Assembly: GCA_018350325.1 (NCBI GenBank)
Contig: JAEVLN010000006.1
Span: forward strand, 4,020,056 to 4,084,055
Origin: Globodera rostochiensis
Lineage: Eukaryota; Nematoda; Chromadorea; Rhabditida; Heteroderidae
Length of the DNA: 64,000 bases
Reading direction: 5' to 3'
Within the stretch, counting starts at the first letter, position 1. Every line of letters begins with the position of its first letter. Positions 40,254 through 52,221 of the stretch are shown here, piece by piece. The position numbers and the translations under genes were made by a program. The notes beneath the pieces are model-generated. The model worked only from the letters and a program-made list of their open reading frames with translations, was not told the origin of the DNA and did no database searches.

Positions 40254-40957
40254 GGTTTCCATAAGTCCAATGTAAAAATAAAGGACATCGTGACAAGAAA
40301 TAAAAATGGAGGCAGTCTGCATCGACAAATGGGACAAATGCTTTGCACGGGAAGGACACGGCGGCGATGCTTGTTGCCGAGATCTCGCTCGACGAAAAAT
40401 GATCGGCTCTACATGCATCCTCCGCCGCCACCGGTAGTTTTTTAGTTCACACCAAAACGGTTTAAAGATTCCAATCTCTTTTCCAGTTCCAACACCTTTT
40501 CATGCAAGCCCCTCCAACGGTAGCTTTGTCCACCCCCGATATCTTGTTCTATTTTTTTTTGATTTTCCAGGGTTGGCAGCAACATCGGTTTCACATGCCA
40601 CCGCCGCCGGTTGCGGTAGTTATGCTAGCATGCAACACCAGCTCTAATCTTTTGCGCATTTTTTCAGTTCCATCCCGTGCACATACCGCCTCCACGACTG
40701 CCGGTGTTTTTGCAAAACCACAAATTCCTTTTAAACGCTTGAAATTAAAATTTGTAAATAAAAGCAAATTTAAAGATTGTAAAATTAAAGTGTGTTCCTT
40801 TTTAGCATTGAATGTTTGTTAAAAAATAATAAAATTTTAAAATTTACAATAATTTTTTCAGAACGCCAATTTGAAAAGCTCATCGGAATATAACAGAAGT
40901 GCCTTTGGAGAACAGAATATGATTGATCGATCGGTCATTGGTCATTTCAACAATTAA
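40254..40957 (+). CDS. proline/histidine-rich protein encoded by small symmetric exons
   Basis: Exons are 40,254-40,433, 40,487-40,519 (33 nt), 40,571-40,615 (45 nt), 40,668-40,703 (36 nt) and 40,862-40,957, ending at TAA. All junctions are phase 0. The three small exons are preceded by TTTTCCAG or TTTTTCAG, and the first four exons are followed by GTAGTT, GTAGCT, GTAGTT and GTGTTT. Exon 1 is basic (GRTRRRCLLPRSRSTKND) and ends YMHPPPPP. The small exons encode FQHLFMQAPPT, GWQQHRFHMPPPPVA and FHPVHIPPPRLP, variants of one H/F-rich, PPP-ending unit. The last exon encodes NANLKSSSEYNRSAFGEQNM then IDRSVIGHFNN. At least 129 residues; the 5' end is unknown. The design suggests repeated exon duplication. 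No family recognised. Confidence 0.6.
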
Positions 40958-41109
40958 ATTGACATTTTGTAAAATTCTTTCAAAGTCGCGCAACCCAATT
41001 TTTCTGCAAGCTTAGTTCGTTTGGCTTACACTCTAACACTTTCTTTTAGGATTATACGAGCGTTTGGTTCAACCGCTCTTTGTTGTCTTTAATCTTTTTT
41101 TTGTTTAAA
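40958..41109. other. junction between the proline-rich gene and the satellite
   Basis: AT-rich, no feature seen. Confidence 0.4.
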
Positions 41110-44100
41110 TTTTTTCTGTTGCCTTGACTCTTGACTTCTTTGAGTCTTAACTTGCCATGACTCTTGACTTGCGTTGAATTTCAACTTGCCTTGACTCTTA
41201 ACTTGCCTTGCTTCTTGACTTGCCTTCTCTTGCTCTGTTGCGTTGAATTTTGACTTGTATTGGCTCTTGACTTTTGACTCACTTACTCTTAACTTTCCTT
41301 GATTCTTGACTTGACTCTTGATTGAATCTCAACTTGTTTTGACTCTTGACTTGCTTTGACGCTTGCCCTGACTCTTGACTTGAGTTGAATTTCAACTTGC
41401 TTAGACTCTTGAATTGCTTTGACTCTTGGTTTGACTCTAGACTTGCCTTGACTCTACCCTGACTCTTGACTTGAGTTGAATTTCGACTTGCTTTGACTCT
41501 TGACTTGCTTTGATTCTTGACTTGCTTAACTCTTGACTTGCCTTGATTCTTGACTTGCCTTGTCTTGCCTAACTCTTGACTTGCCCTAACTCTTGATTTG
41601 ACTCTCGGCTTGCGTCGAATCTCGACTTGCTTTGACTTAACTTGGCTCTTGACTTGCCTTGACTCTGCCCTGACTCTTGACTTGAGTTGAATTTCGACTT
41701 GCTTTGACTCTTGACTTGATGAATTTCGACTTGCTTTGACTCTTGACTTGCTTTGATTCTTGACTTGCTTAACCCTTGACTTCCATTGATTCTTGCCTTG
41801 TTTTGCCTTGCCTAACTCTTGACTTGCCTTGACTCTTGCTCTGACTCTTCTCGACTCGTGATTGAATCTCGACTTGCTTTAACTTTTACTCTTGCCTTGA
41901 TTTTGCCTTGACTCTTGATTTGACTCTTGGCTTGCGTTGAATCTCGACTTGCTTTGACTTACCTTGGTTCTTGACTTGCATTGGCTCAACTGCCTTGACT
42001 CTTAACTGAATCTCTACTTGCTTTGACTCTTAACTGCCTTGACTTGCCTTGGCTCGACTGCCTTGAATCTTGACCTGGCTCGTGAATGAATCTCGACTTG
42101 CTTTGACTCTTACTTTGCCTTGGCTCTTGACTTGCCTAGACTCTTGACTGCCTTGACTTGCCTCGGTCGACTACCTTGACTTGCCTTAACTCCTGACTGC
42201 CTTGACTTGCCTTGGCTCGACTGCCTTGACTTGCCTAGACTCTTGACTTGCCTAGACTCTTGACTGCCTTGACTTGCCTTGGCTCTTGACTTGCCTTGGT
42301 TCGACTGCCTTGATTTGACTTGCTTTGGCTCTTAACTTGCCTTAACTCTTGACTTGCCTAGACTCTTGACTGCCTTGATTTGCCTTGGCTCGACTGCCTT
42401 GATTTAACTTGCTTTTGCTCTTAACTTGCCTTAACTCTTGACTTGCCTAGATTCTTGACTGCCTTGACTCGCCTTAACTCTTGACTTGCCTAGACTCTTG
42501 ACTGCCTTGACTCGCCTTAACTCTTGACTTGCCTAGACTCTTGACTGCCTTGACTCGCCTTAACTCTTGACTTGCCTAGACTCTTGACTGCCTTGACTTC
42601 CTTGGCTCTTGACTTGCCTTAACACTTACTTGCACTGACCCTTGACTCGATTTTAAGAAATAATTACTTTTAGATAAATCCCTTTTATTGAAAATAATTC
42701 TATCACAAGCGGGAAAACGGAATTCTTCTTGATGTGATTTTAGTTAAATTTTTAATTATTGTGTTGAAATTGCTGTTTACTAAAGTAAAAATTTAACAAA
42801 GCAATAACAACTCTACACAGTATGTCCCTCGCTCTCTTTCCTCACTCTCTTCGTTTTTTTGCTCTCTTTTCCCACCCACCAAAAGTTTTCGTGTCAATAA
42901 AAATACCGTTCAAAGTGTGACATACTGGAGGACACACTGATTTAGTATCTTAACTGCCTTGACTTGCCTTGGCTCGACTGCCTTGACTCTTGACCTGGCT
43001 AGTGAATGAATCTCGACTGCTTTGACTTTTACTCTTGCCTTGACTTGCCTAGACTCTCGACTGCTTTGACTCGCCTTAACTCTTAACTTGCCTAGACTCT
43101 AGACTGCCTTGACTTGCCTTGGCTCTGCCCTGACTCTTGACTTGAGTTGAATTTCGACTTGCTTTGACTCTTGACTTGATGAATTTCGACTTGCTTTGAC
43201 TCTTGACTTGCTTTGATTCTTGACTTGCTTAACCCTTGACTTCCATTGATTCTTGCCTTGTTTTGCCTTGCCTAACTCTTGACTTGCCTTGACTCTTGCT
43301 CTGACTCTTCTCGACTCGTGATTGAATCTCGACTTGCTTTAACTTTTACTCTTGCCTTGATTTTGCCTTGACTCTTGATTTGACTCTTGGCTTGCGTTGA
43401 ATCTCGACTTGCTTTGACTTACCTTGGTTCTTGACTTGCATTGGCTCAACTGCCTTGACTCTTAACTGAATCTCTACTTGCTTTGACTCTTAACTGCCTT
43501 GACTTGCCTTGGCTCGACTGCCTTGAATCTTGACCTGGCTCGTGAATGAATCTCGACTTGCTTTGACTCTTACTTTGCCTTGGCTCTTGACTTGCCTAGA
43601 CTCTTGACTGCCTTGACTTGCCTCGGTCGACTACCTTGACTTGCCTTAACTCCTGACTGCCTTGACTTGCCTTGGCTCGACTGCCTTGACTTGCCTAGAC
43701 TCTTGACTTGCCTAGACTCTTGACTGCCTTGACTTGCCTTGGCTCTTGACTTGCCTTGGTTCGACTGCCTTGATTTGACTTGCTTTGGCTCTTAACTTGC
43801 CTTAACTCTTGACTTGCCTAGACTCTTGACTGCCTTGATTTGCCTTGGCTCGACTGCCTTGATTTAACTTGCTTTTGCTCTTAACTTGCCTTAACTCTTG
43901 ACTTGCCTAGATTCTTGACTGCCTTGACTCGCCTTAACTCTTGACTTGCCTAGACTCTTGACTGCCTTGACTCGCCTTAACTCTTGACTTGCCTAGACTC
44001 TTGACTGCCTTGACTCGCCTTAACTCTTGACTTGCCTAGACTCTTGACTGCCTTGACTTCCTTGGCTCTTGACTTGCCTTAACACTTACTTGCACTGACC

Positions 44101-46625
44101 CTTGACTCGATTTTAAGAAATAATTACTTTTAGATAAATCCCTTTTATTGAAAATAATTCTATCACAAGCGGGAAAACGGAATTCTTCTTGATGTGATTT
44201 TAGTTAAATTTTTAATTATTGTGTTGAAATTGCTGTTTACTAAAGTAAAAATTTAACAAAGCAATAACAACTCTACACAGTATGTCCCTCGCTCTCTTTC
44301 CTCACTCTCTTCGTTTTTTTGCTCTCTTTTCCCACCCACCAAAAGTTTTCGTGTCAATAAAAATACCGTTCAAAGTGTGACATACTGGAGGACACACTGA
44401 TTTAGTATCTTAACTGCCTTGACTTGCCTTGGCTCGACTGCCTTGACTCTTGACCTGGCTAGTGAATGAATCTCGACTGCTTTGACTTTTACTCTTGCCT
44501 TGACTTGCCTAGACTCTCGACTGCTTTGACTCGCCTTAACTCTTAACTTGCCTAGACTCTAGACTGCCTTGACTTGCCTTGGCTCTGCCCTGACTCTTGA
44601 CTTGAGTTGAATTTCGACTTGCTTTGACTCTTGACTTGATGAATTTCGACTTGCTTTGACTCTTGACTTGCTTTGATTCTTGACTTGCTTAACCCTTGAC
44701 TTCCATTGATTCTTGCCTTGTTTTGCCTTGCCTAACTCTTGACTTGCCTTGACTCTTGCTCTGACTCTTCTCGACTCGTGATTGAATCTCGACTTGCTTT
44801 AACTTTTACTCTTGCCTTGATTTTGCCTTGACTCTTGATTTGACTCTTGGCTTGCGTTGAATCTCGACTTGCTTTGACTTACCTTGGTTCTTGACTTGCA
44901 TTGGCTCAACTGCCTTGACTCTTAACTGAATCTCTACTTGCTTTGACTCTTAACTGCCTTGACTTGCCTTGGCTCGACTGCCTTGAATCTTGACCTGGCT
45001 CGTGAATGAATCTCGACTTGCTTTGACTCTTACTTTGCCTTGGCTCTTGACTTGCCTAGACTCTTGACTGCCTTGACTTGCCTCGGTCGACTACCTTGAC
45101 TTGCCTTAACTCCTGACTGCCTTGACTTGCCTTGGCTCGACTGCCTTGACTTGCCTAGACTCTTGACTTGCCTAGACTCTTGACTGCCTTGACTTGCCTT
45201 GGCTCTTGACTTGCCTTGGTTCGACTGCCTTGATTTGACTTGCTTTGGCTCTTAACTTGCCTTAACTCTTGACTTGCCTAGACTCTTGACTGCCTTGATT
45301 TGCCTTGGCTCGACTGCCTTGATTTAACTTGCTTTTGCTCTTAACTTGCCTTAACTCTTGACTTGCCTAGATTCTTGACTGCCTTGACTCGCCTTAACTC
45401 TTGACTTGCCTAGACTCTTGACTGCCTTGACTCGCCTTAACTCTTGACTTGCCTAGACTCTTGACTGCCTTGACTCGCCTTAACTCTTGACTTGCCTAGA
45501 CTCTTGACTGCCTTGACTTCCTTGGCTCTTGACTTGCCTTAACACTTACTTGCACTGACCCTTGACTCGATTTTAAGAAATAATTACTTTTAGATAAATC
45601 CCTTTTATTGAAAATAATTCTATCACAAGCGGGAAAACGGAATTCTTCTTGATGTGATTTTAGTTAAATTTTTAATTATTGTGTTGAAATTGCTGTTTAC
45701 TAAAGTAAAAATTTAACAAAGCAATAACAACTCTACACAGTATGTCCCTCGCTCTCTTTCCTCACTCTCTTCGTTTTTTTGCTCTCTTTTCCCACCCACC
45801 AAAAGTTTTCGTGTCAATAAAAATACCGTTCAAAGTGTGACATACTGGAGGACACACTGATTTAGTATCTTAACTGCCTTGACTTGCCTTGGCTCGACTG
45901 CCTTGACTCTTGACCTGGCTAGTGAATGAATCTCGACTGCTTTGACTTTTACTCTTGCCTTGACTTGCCTAGACTCTCGACTGCTTTGACTCGCCTTAAC
46001 TCTTAACTTGCCTAGACTCTAGACTGCCTTGACTTGCCTAGACTCTCGACTGTCTTGACTTGCCTTGGATCGACCGCCTTGACTTGCCTAGACTCTTGAC
46101 TGCCTTGACTCGCCTTAACTCTTGACTTGCCTTGGCTCGACTCCCTTTATTTGACTTGCTTTGGCTCTTAACTTGCCTAGACTCTTGACTGCCTTGACTT
46201 GCCTTGGCTCTTGACTTGCCTTGGATCTTGACTTGCTTTGGCTCTTAACTTGCCTTAACTCTTGACTTGCCTAGATTCTTGACTGCTTTGACTCGCCTTA
46301 ACTCTTGACTTGCCTAGACTCTTGACTGCCTTGACTCGCCTTAACTCTTGACTTGCCTAGACTCTTGACTGCCTTGACTCGCCTTAACTCTTGACTTGCC
46401 TAGACTCTTGACTGCCTTGACTTGCCTTGGCTCTTGACTTGCCTTGGATCTTGACTTGCCTTGGCTCGACTGCCTTGATTTGACTTGCTTTGGCTCTTAA
46501 CTTGCCTTAACTCTTTACTTGCCTAGACTCTTGACTGCCTTGACTTCCTTGGCTCTTGACTTGCCTTAACACTTACTTGCACTGACCCTTGACTCGATTT
46601 TAAGAAATAATTACTTTTAGATAAA
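41110..46625. repeat. complex satellite with 1,460-bp higher-order units
   Basis: The whole region is built from variants of TTGACTCTTGACTTGCC. In the best-ordered part a 43-bp subunit (TTGACTTGCCTAGACTC, then TTGACTGCCTTGACTCGCC and TTAACTC) is tandem. On top of this a unit of exactly 1,460 bp recurs: landmark CTCTGCCC ends at 41,670, 43,130 and 44,590, and AACACTTACT lies at 42,621, 44,081 and 45,541. A fourth partial unit ends at 46,568. Each higher-order unit includes a 300-bp AT-rich block. No ORF. Confidence 0.92.
42655..42955. repeat. AT-rich block embedded in each satellite unit
   Basis: Non-satellite block beginning AAGAAATAATTACTTTTAG, with CTACACAGTATGTCCCTCGC and ending GTGACATACTGGAGGACACA. 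Copies at about 42,655, 44,115 and 45,575, and a diverged one at 46,602-46,915. CAGTATGTC near the middle and GACATACTG near the end form an inverted pair, so the block may be a remnant of an inserted element amplified with the satellite. Confidence 0.75.
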
Positions 46626-47078
46626 TCCCTTTTATTGAAATAATTCTATCACAAACGGGAAAACGGAATTCTTCTTGACGTGATTTTTGTTAAATTTTCC
46701 ATTATTGTGTTGAAATTGTTGTTTACTAAAGTATAAAAAATGTCTTTGCTTGTTTGTTTTTAACAAAGCAATAACAACTCTACACAGTATGTCCCTCGCT
46801 CTCTTTCTTCTCTCTCTTCGTTTTTTTGCTCTCTTATTTTTCCCTTCCATCAAAAAATGTTTTCGTGTCAAAAAAAATTCCATTCAAAAAAGGACAAACA
46901 TACGGACACACTGATTTAGTATAGTGAATTCTTCTTAGTACTTTTGTTTTTTATTTTACGCTTGTAGCTTTTTAAAAAAATTTCAACAGCTAATCAATGA
47001 CTGATTATGTATTAATAAATTTTTGATGTTACATAAATACTGTAGATTGGCAAAAAATAGAAAAAAATTTAAAAATGG

Positions 47079-47166
47079 CACTGCGGAAGTGTCCACTGCG
47101 GAAATGTCCGCTGCGTAAGTGTCCACTGAGGAAATGTCCACTGCGGAAATGTACACTGAGGAAATG
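47079..47166. repeat. 15-bp tandem repeat
   Basis: Unit TCCACTGCGGAAATG, six imperfect copies with CTGAGG and GTAAGTG variants. The surrounding 46,920-47,300 is AT-rich and empty. Confidence 0.75.
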
Positions 47167-47305
47167 GCTAGTCACCGGATCAACTCATCCGGCAATTGCC
47201 TTTTTGCGCTAGGCATAGCTTGAAATTAGATTTTTTTTCTTCTTTTTTTGTTGCTATTTTTGAAAATTAATAAAAATCATTTTCCCTACGAAAGGTTGGG
47301 TCCGA

Positions 47306-49135
47306 AAATAGTCGACTGTGAAAACAGTCGACTGAGAAGAGTTGAATGATGGGGAACGAGTGGTCAAATGAGCGGGTATTTTGGTTGGAATGATTTGAAC
47401 GGAGGAATTGGAACCAGCCGGGGGATGAAATGAAATGTGAAATGAAATGGGAGAAGTGGTGGGAGAGCTTGGCCGGGGGAAAAGGGCGTGGCCTAATCTG
47501 CTCTCTTCGAAATGGGGGATAGGCTGGGAAATGGACCGTCGCGGTTTCGCGACATTTAGTTTATTTCCTTATTTTACATGTCCAGGGTCAGCTTTGTGCA
47601 TTTTTTAATTGATAAATAATCGTTTTTTTGTGTTTCTTTGATTGTCGTGCGTTTTTGTTATTGAGGCATCGAAATGGTGATCTCAATTCCTATTATAAAA
47701 TATGCAAATTAGTTTGTTTCGCTTTTTCATGCTTCTTGAATTGGGAGAACGCCTTGATCATCGACATCATTTCTGTCTATCAGACATGTTTACTGAATAC
47801 TTTATAAAACTTCGCGTCAATTGCATGTGTTCATGCCCCTTTTGGGTTTAAAATTGTACATTGCACTTTTTATATTTTTTTTATTCGTTAATCTCTAATT
47901 ATAATCTTTTGTGTAATTTATCAATTTAAACCGCAATATTTCCAGAAAAATATTGTATTTTATTTTTATTATACTGTTTTTTTCAAATAAAGACTTTTTG
48001 AAATATTTTTGACGACTGGATGTTTGGCTTTAAGCTTGTTGGTTGACGTTTTTGCTAGTTCAGCAAATGCGCGCAGTTGCTGGACCGAGGGCGGCGGGTT
48101 GGATGCAGACTTCGCAAGTGGATTTAATTCCCGGCCGTTGCACCAAAAAATCTGTCGCAAACCCCGGGGGGTGATGGTTGCAACGGTGGTGGTGGGGCGA
48201 CGAGATTTGTGTTGATTGGGTCGGCAGACAAGACTCCGGGGCATGAGTCTTTAGGATGAGTCGACTCGGAAGTGATGAGTCGACCCGTGTGACCAAGGCT
48301 GAGACTGTCCAAGTCTCAGGAGACGCTTATTCGTGTTCCGCCGACTGAGCCAAGTTGAGGGGGGAAATCAATAGTGCCATTATTTCCAATGAACCTCAAA
48401 CTTGGGTAATTAAACCTCACCCCGATACAAGGTGAAAATGGGGGAATGTGAAGGGAAAATAGTCGACTGTGAAAACAGTCGACTGAGAAGAGTCGAATAA
48501 TGGGAAACGAGTGGTCAAATGAGCGGGTATTTTGGTTGGAATAGAATTGAACGGAGGAATTGGAACCAGCCGGGGATGAAATGATGGAATGAAATGTGAA
48601 ATGAAATGGGAGAAGTGGTGGGAGAGCTTGGCCGGGGGAAAAGGGCGTGGCCTAAATCAGACATGTTTACTGAATACTGTATCAAACTTCGCGTCAAATG
48701 CATGTGTTCATGCCCCTTTTGGGTTTAAAATTGTACATTTCACTTTTTACTTATTTTTATTCGTTCATCTCTAATTACAATTTTTTGTGCAATTTATCAA
48801 TTTAAACCGCAATATTTCCAGAAAAATTTTGTATTTATTTTTATTATATTGTTTTTTCAAATAAAGACTTTTTGAAATATTTTAATTTTATCAATATGTT
48901 TGTGCCGCAGGGAATGAACTAGGCGTCTCGGAGCAGTGACCTTTAGCGGTTTGGCTTTGAGTGAGTCCGGAATTCCTGCTGTGGCCGCTTGTAACAAAGG
49001 AACGAGTCGTTTCGTAATAGTAACGACTGGAAGTTGGGCGATGACTGAATCCGGAGTTTCTGCTCTGATTGGCGGCAGAGAGTGAAGGTGTCGTCTCGGA
49101 GCAATGACGACTGGATGTTTGGCTTTAAGCTTGTT
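47306..49135. repeat. 1.15-kb direct duplication with GTCGA palindromes
   Basis: AGTCGACTG-TGAAAA-CAGTCGACT hairpins at about 47,310 and 48,460 each start a matching segment (GAACGAGTGGTCAAATGAGC, then GGAGAAGTGGTGGGAGAGC). The order continues through ACATGTTTACTGAATACT, CATGCCCCTTTTGGGTTTAA and AATAAAGACTTTTTGAAATA to GACTGGATGTTTGGCTTTAA (48,014 and 49,108). The first copy has extra sequence near 47,505-47,780 and 48,040-48,450. Confidence 0.75.
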
Positions 49136-49279
49136 GGTTGTCTCTTGATTCAGCTCCTGCCTCAGCAGCTGTGACGCGAGATAAACATGGCAACGTTTTG
49201 GGGGCGAGTCCGAAACGCGTAGAAAAAAACGTTTTCCAAAAACTGAGTGATGCACGTGCCGCAGCCAAAAAATGACCAT
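48857..49279 (-). CDS. possible 140-residue protein with about 27-residue repeats
   Basis: ATG at 49,279. Three related units follow: AKHPVVIAPRRHLHSLPPIR, AQLPVVTITKRLVPLLQAAT and AKPLKVTAPRRLVHSLR, separated by (T/I)PDS. DNA period about 81-84 bp. Basic overall, no signal peptide. The first unit is also present in the upstream copy of the duplication (about 48,010). Coding status uncertain; the frame could be a by-product of the repeat. Confidence 0.35.
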   Translation of the reverse strand: MVIFWLRHVHHSVFGKRFFLRVSDSPPKRCHVYLASQLLRQELNQETTNKLKAKHPVVIAPRRHLHSLPPIRAETPDSVIAQLPVVTITKRLVPLLQAATAGIPDSLKAKPLKVTAPRRLVHSLRHKHIDKIKIFQKVFI

Positions 49280-49307
49280 TCGACTCTCTCGTCGAGAGGA
49301 GTCGAAT
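49278..49307. repeat. 30-bp near-perfect palindrome
   Basis: ATTCGACTCTCTCG, a single T, then CGAGAGGAGTCGAAT: arms pair fully except for one bulged G. It overlaps the ATG of the minus-strand frame and carries the GTCGA word found in the 47,310 and 48,460 hairpins. Confidence 0.75.
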
Positions 49308-49496
49308 GATATATAAAATGAGCCAAACCCTTAGGCTTCTATTTTTTCAATTTGAAAATCGGCAATTTCGATTTTTACGCAATTTTTTAACAAAAAAATA
49401 TTGAATTTAAAAATGGACGCCGGACACTAAAACTCTGGTGCGCCAAATTTTGAGTTCAAAATGGATGCCTAAAAACTCTGTGTAAAATTTTGGTAC

Positions 49497-49781
49497 TTAA
49501 ATTTTGTTCCTACCAATTTTTGAATTCGAAATGAAACTCCAAATGCTGACGCCAATTTTGTGCAGGTTGGCTACATTGAGTATATGGACACATAAACTAT
49601 TTGTGTATGAGGCCACAAAGAAGAAAGTTATGGCCGGAGGAGCGCCTAAATTTGGGAGATTCACATTAAATTTAGGAGGGGCGCCCATTTTAGACAGGTT
49701 ATCATCAAGATTTTCGTCGATTCTCGCATTACCTATAATCATTTTTGCGTCATCTCCAGTTTTGCTTGCCTCCGCCCCCAT
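49497..49781 (-). CDS. possible short protein with GAPP repeats
   Basis: ATG 49,781 starts MGAEASKTGDDAKMIIGNAR, an N-terminus resembling a myristoylation signal. Then MGAPPKFNVNLPNLGAPPA repeats the GAPP word. The C-terminal part is less convincing and may be intron. No family recognised. Confidence 0.35.
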   Translation of the reverse strand: MGAEASKTGDDAKMIIGNARIDENLDDNLSKMGAPPKFNVNLPNLGAPPAITFFFVASYTNSLCVHILNVANLHKIGVSIWSFISNSKIGRNKI

Positions 49782-49799
49782 TCATTCAGTCAGTCCATT

Positions 49800-50765
49800 C
49801 TATCGTCCGGTTAAATTGAGGCTGTATTGATTTTGAGTATCCGCTGCATTCACTTCCCCACCGCTTTCCAACTTTTAACAAGCTTTCGCATGGCACCTTG
49901 TTTGTTTGATTTGGTTAAGTTTAAAAAGTTATAGACTTTCAAAAATTTGTTGTTTTATTTGATTTGTAATTTATTTGCTGACACTGAAAATGTGTAGCCC
50001 AATTTTGAATCGAGTTTTGCGCGACAATCTTTGAACCAAGTTTTGGCGTCTATTGCCTGAATGGTGTGTCGCCGCGACTGCACAAATTTATGTTAGTTTG
50101 GCGAAGTCTAGCTGTATAGAATCATGAAATATTATGAATTTTGAAGTGTCTATCAAATTAAGGAAAATATAACCTTCTTCATTTAAGTTTTAAATTTATT
50201 GGTTTCAAAAATAACTTAAAAAAAGCATTAATCTGTTAAACGGAAAATGCGTCAGTGGAAAATGCGTCAGTGATTATTAAATGTCGAGAAAAAAGGATTT
50301 ATGGGCGTAGTTACCCAAATTTTTATTGCACTCACTTTTTGGAGATAAATTAGCAGATCAATTGAAAAATGTGGAAAATTAAATGCATTTTATTTGCAAA
50401 ATCAAATATAGGTAAGTATATATTTTTTGAAATATAAAAAATGGAATTGAGAATGCAAACTTTTTGTTTTTTGATTAATATATTTGGCGCACCAAAAGCC
50501 TGCCAGCTACTTATTTATTTACTTCATTTTTATTAATTAAATGCGAATCCTAATTCATTTGTATATGCTGATCATGTAATAGTCAATCAATATATGTATA
50601 TCCGGCTAAAATGCCACAATTACCCGGAAATCCCAATCAGAATATGCCACATTTTGGGCAGTTGTTAATTTTATTTATTTGTTAACATTTAAACTCTGTT
50701 TAGTTTTAGCTAATTCGGCGTTCCCGTATTTGGTTTATTGCCTTTTAATGGCATAAACAAAAATG
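49800..50765. other. AT-rich, no gene supported
   Basis: AT-rich. GGAAAATGCGTCAGT is directly repeated near 50,240-50,270. No coding signal. Confidence 0.45.
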
Positions 50766-50769
50766 AAAT

Positions 50770-50934
50770 TAGAGCCCGGCGCAGGACCGGATCCCGCGCA
50801 GGATTTTGCAGGATCCGGTCCGCAATCCTGCACTTTTACCTTTTGCAGGATTTGCAGGATTAATCCTGCAGGATCCGGTCCTGCACAAATTTTGAATTCC
50901 AATCCTGCAAAAGGATCCGCAAATTTGGCTCTTA
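50770..50934. mobile_element. hAT-like miniature of the TAGAGCCCGG family
   Basis: Left end TAGAGCCCGGCGCAGG; right end TTTGGCTCTTA is decayed. The interior is repeated GCAGGATCCGG and AATCCTGCA words. No target duplication seen. Confidence 0.55.
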
Positions 50935-51044
50935 GTAGCCCATAATGCTAATTTCTATACTAAATATCTCTGTTGGTGACTCACTCTATTTTTTTCACAA
51001 TCTACCATTAGCGAAATTGAAGTTTTGAAAACCTTAAAAGTGGT

Positions 51045-51662
51045 TTTGGTTCATTTCGTTTACCGGCCCGGCCCTATGATAAACATTTACCACAAAATAT
51101 TTATTTCATTTGCAGCAGAGAAGATCATTTAAAAAAGATTTTTAAAAAATGATTATTATGCATTTAATATATAATTTACTGATTTTATGAATATGTCGTA
51201 AATTAAGTCAGTCATATTTTGTATGCATAGTCGAATTTTGTAAAAACAGATTTAATTATTTAGCAAAACATTTAAGCTTGCAGACTTTTTTCTCCGCAAA
51301 TCGGCACATTTCGATTGTGCTTGGACATCCAAAGATTGTCTTCTTTAATTGTGCGTATCACCAAACTACGGATAAGTGGCCGAATTAGCGGATATAAAAA
51401 TGAAAGCTGAAAATGAGAACAATTTTTGTTTATTAATCAATTTCATAATTTGATATCATTGCTAAAGATTTAATGTCCCTAAATTAAAATGCTTAACGCG
51501 TCCCGTGCCAACTGCGTCACCCTGGCTTGGGGTTTGTTAGGCTTAGGCTTAAGCCACCCTAGGCTTAGGCTTAAGCAAAAAATCGTGGGCCGATAAATTG
51601 GTGTAAAAAAATAGTAAGGATGTGAAAACGGGCTCTGGTGTTTAAAAAAGTCGTTTTTTCCT
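51045..51662. repeat. dispersed repeat, inverted copy of 22,800-23,422
   Basis: Near-identical reverse copy. It contains GTTAGGCTTAGGCTTAAG (two TTAGGC units) and lies just downstream of the last visible oxidase exon, so it may have truncated that gene. Confidence 0.85.
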
Positions 51663-52221
51663 TTCTTGAATTTTTCAAAATAATGTACCTTGAAACAAAA
51701 GTCAAGGAATTTTAAAAAAATTTTAGCGTAGTGTCACATTTGAATCAAAATTTGTGGCTGGGACGCAGTTGGGACGGGACACAGTTGACCCGTTTCGAAC
51801 TCTAGACCCAATTAAAACATGCCCATTTATTATTCTTACAGCCTTTATTGCCGGCACACCGTGATTGTACGGAATGAAAAATTCGCTTGCAATTTCATTG
51901 CCATCATTTCCGGACATGCCAATGCGAAAAAACACCAAACCATAATACCACGGTTGTACCTTGTTGGCTTCAATCCTAAATTATCAAAATTTTATTTTTA
52001 TTTATTTTTTTTGTTATTTAATAAAACATATTTAAACACGCACTGCGTTATTGTAAGCGCTTCGAGTGTACGAACTGCTCCAGACAGACTGCTCATGTGC
52101 TTCATTTGTTCATCTTCTGTTGAATTTGCCACAACCGTTACACTGAATAAGCGAGTTTTTTGAGTTTATATGTATGGAATATATTGAAATAAAAATATAA
52201 TTAGTTTTTGAAATAAATACC

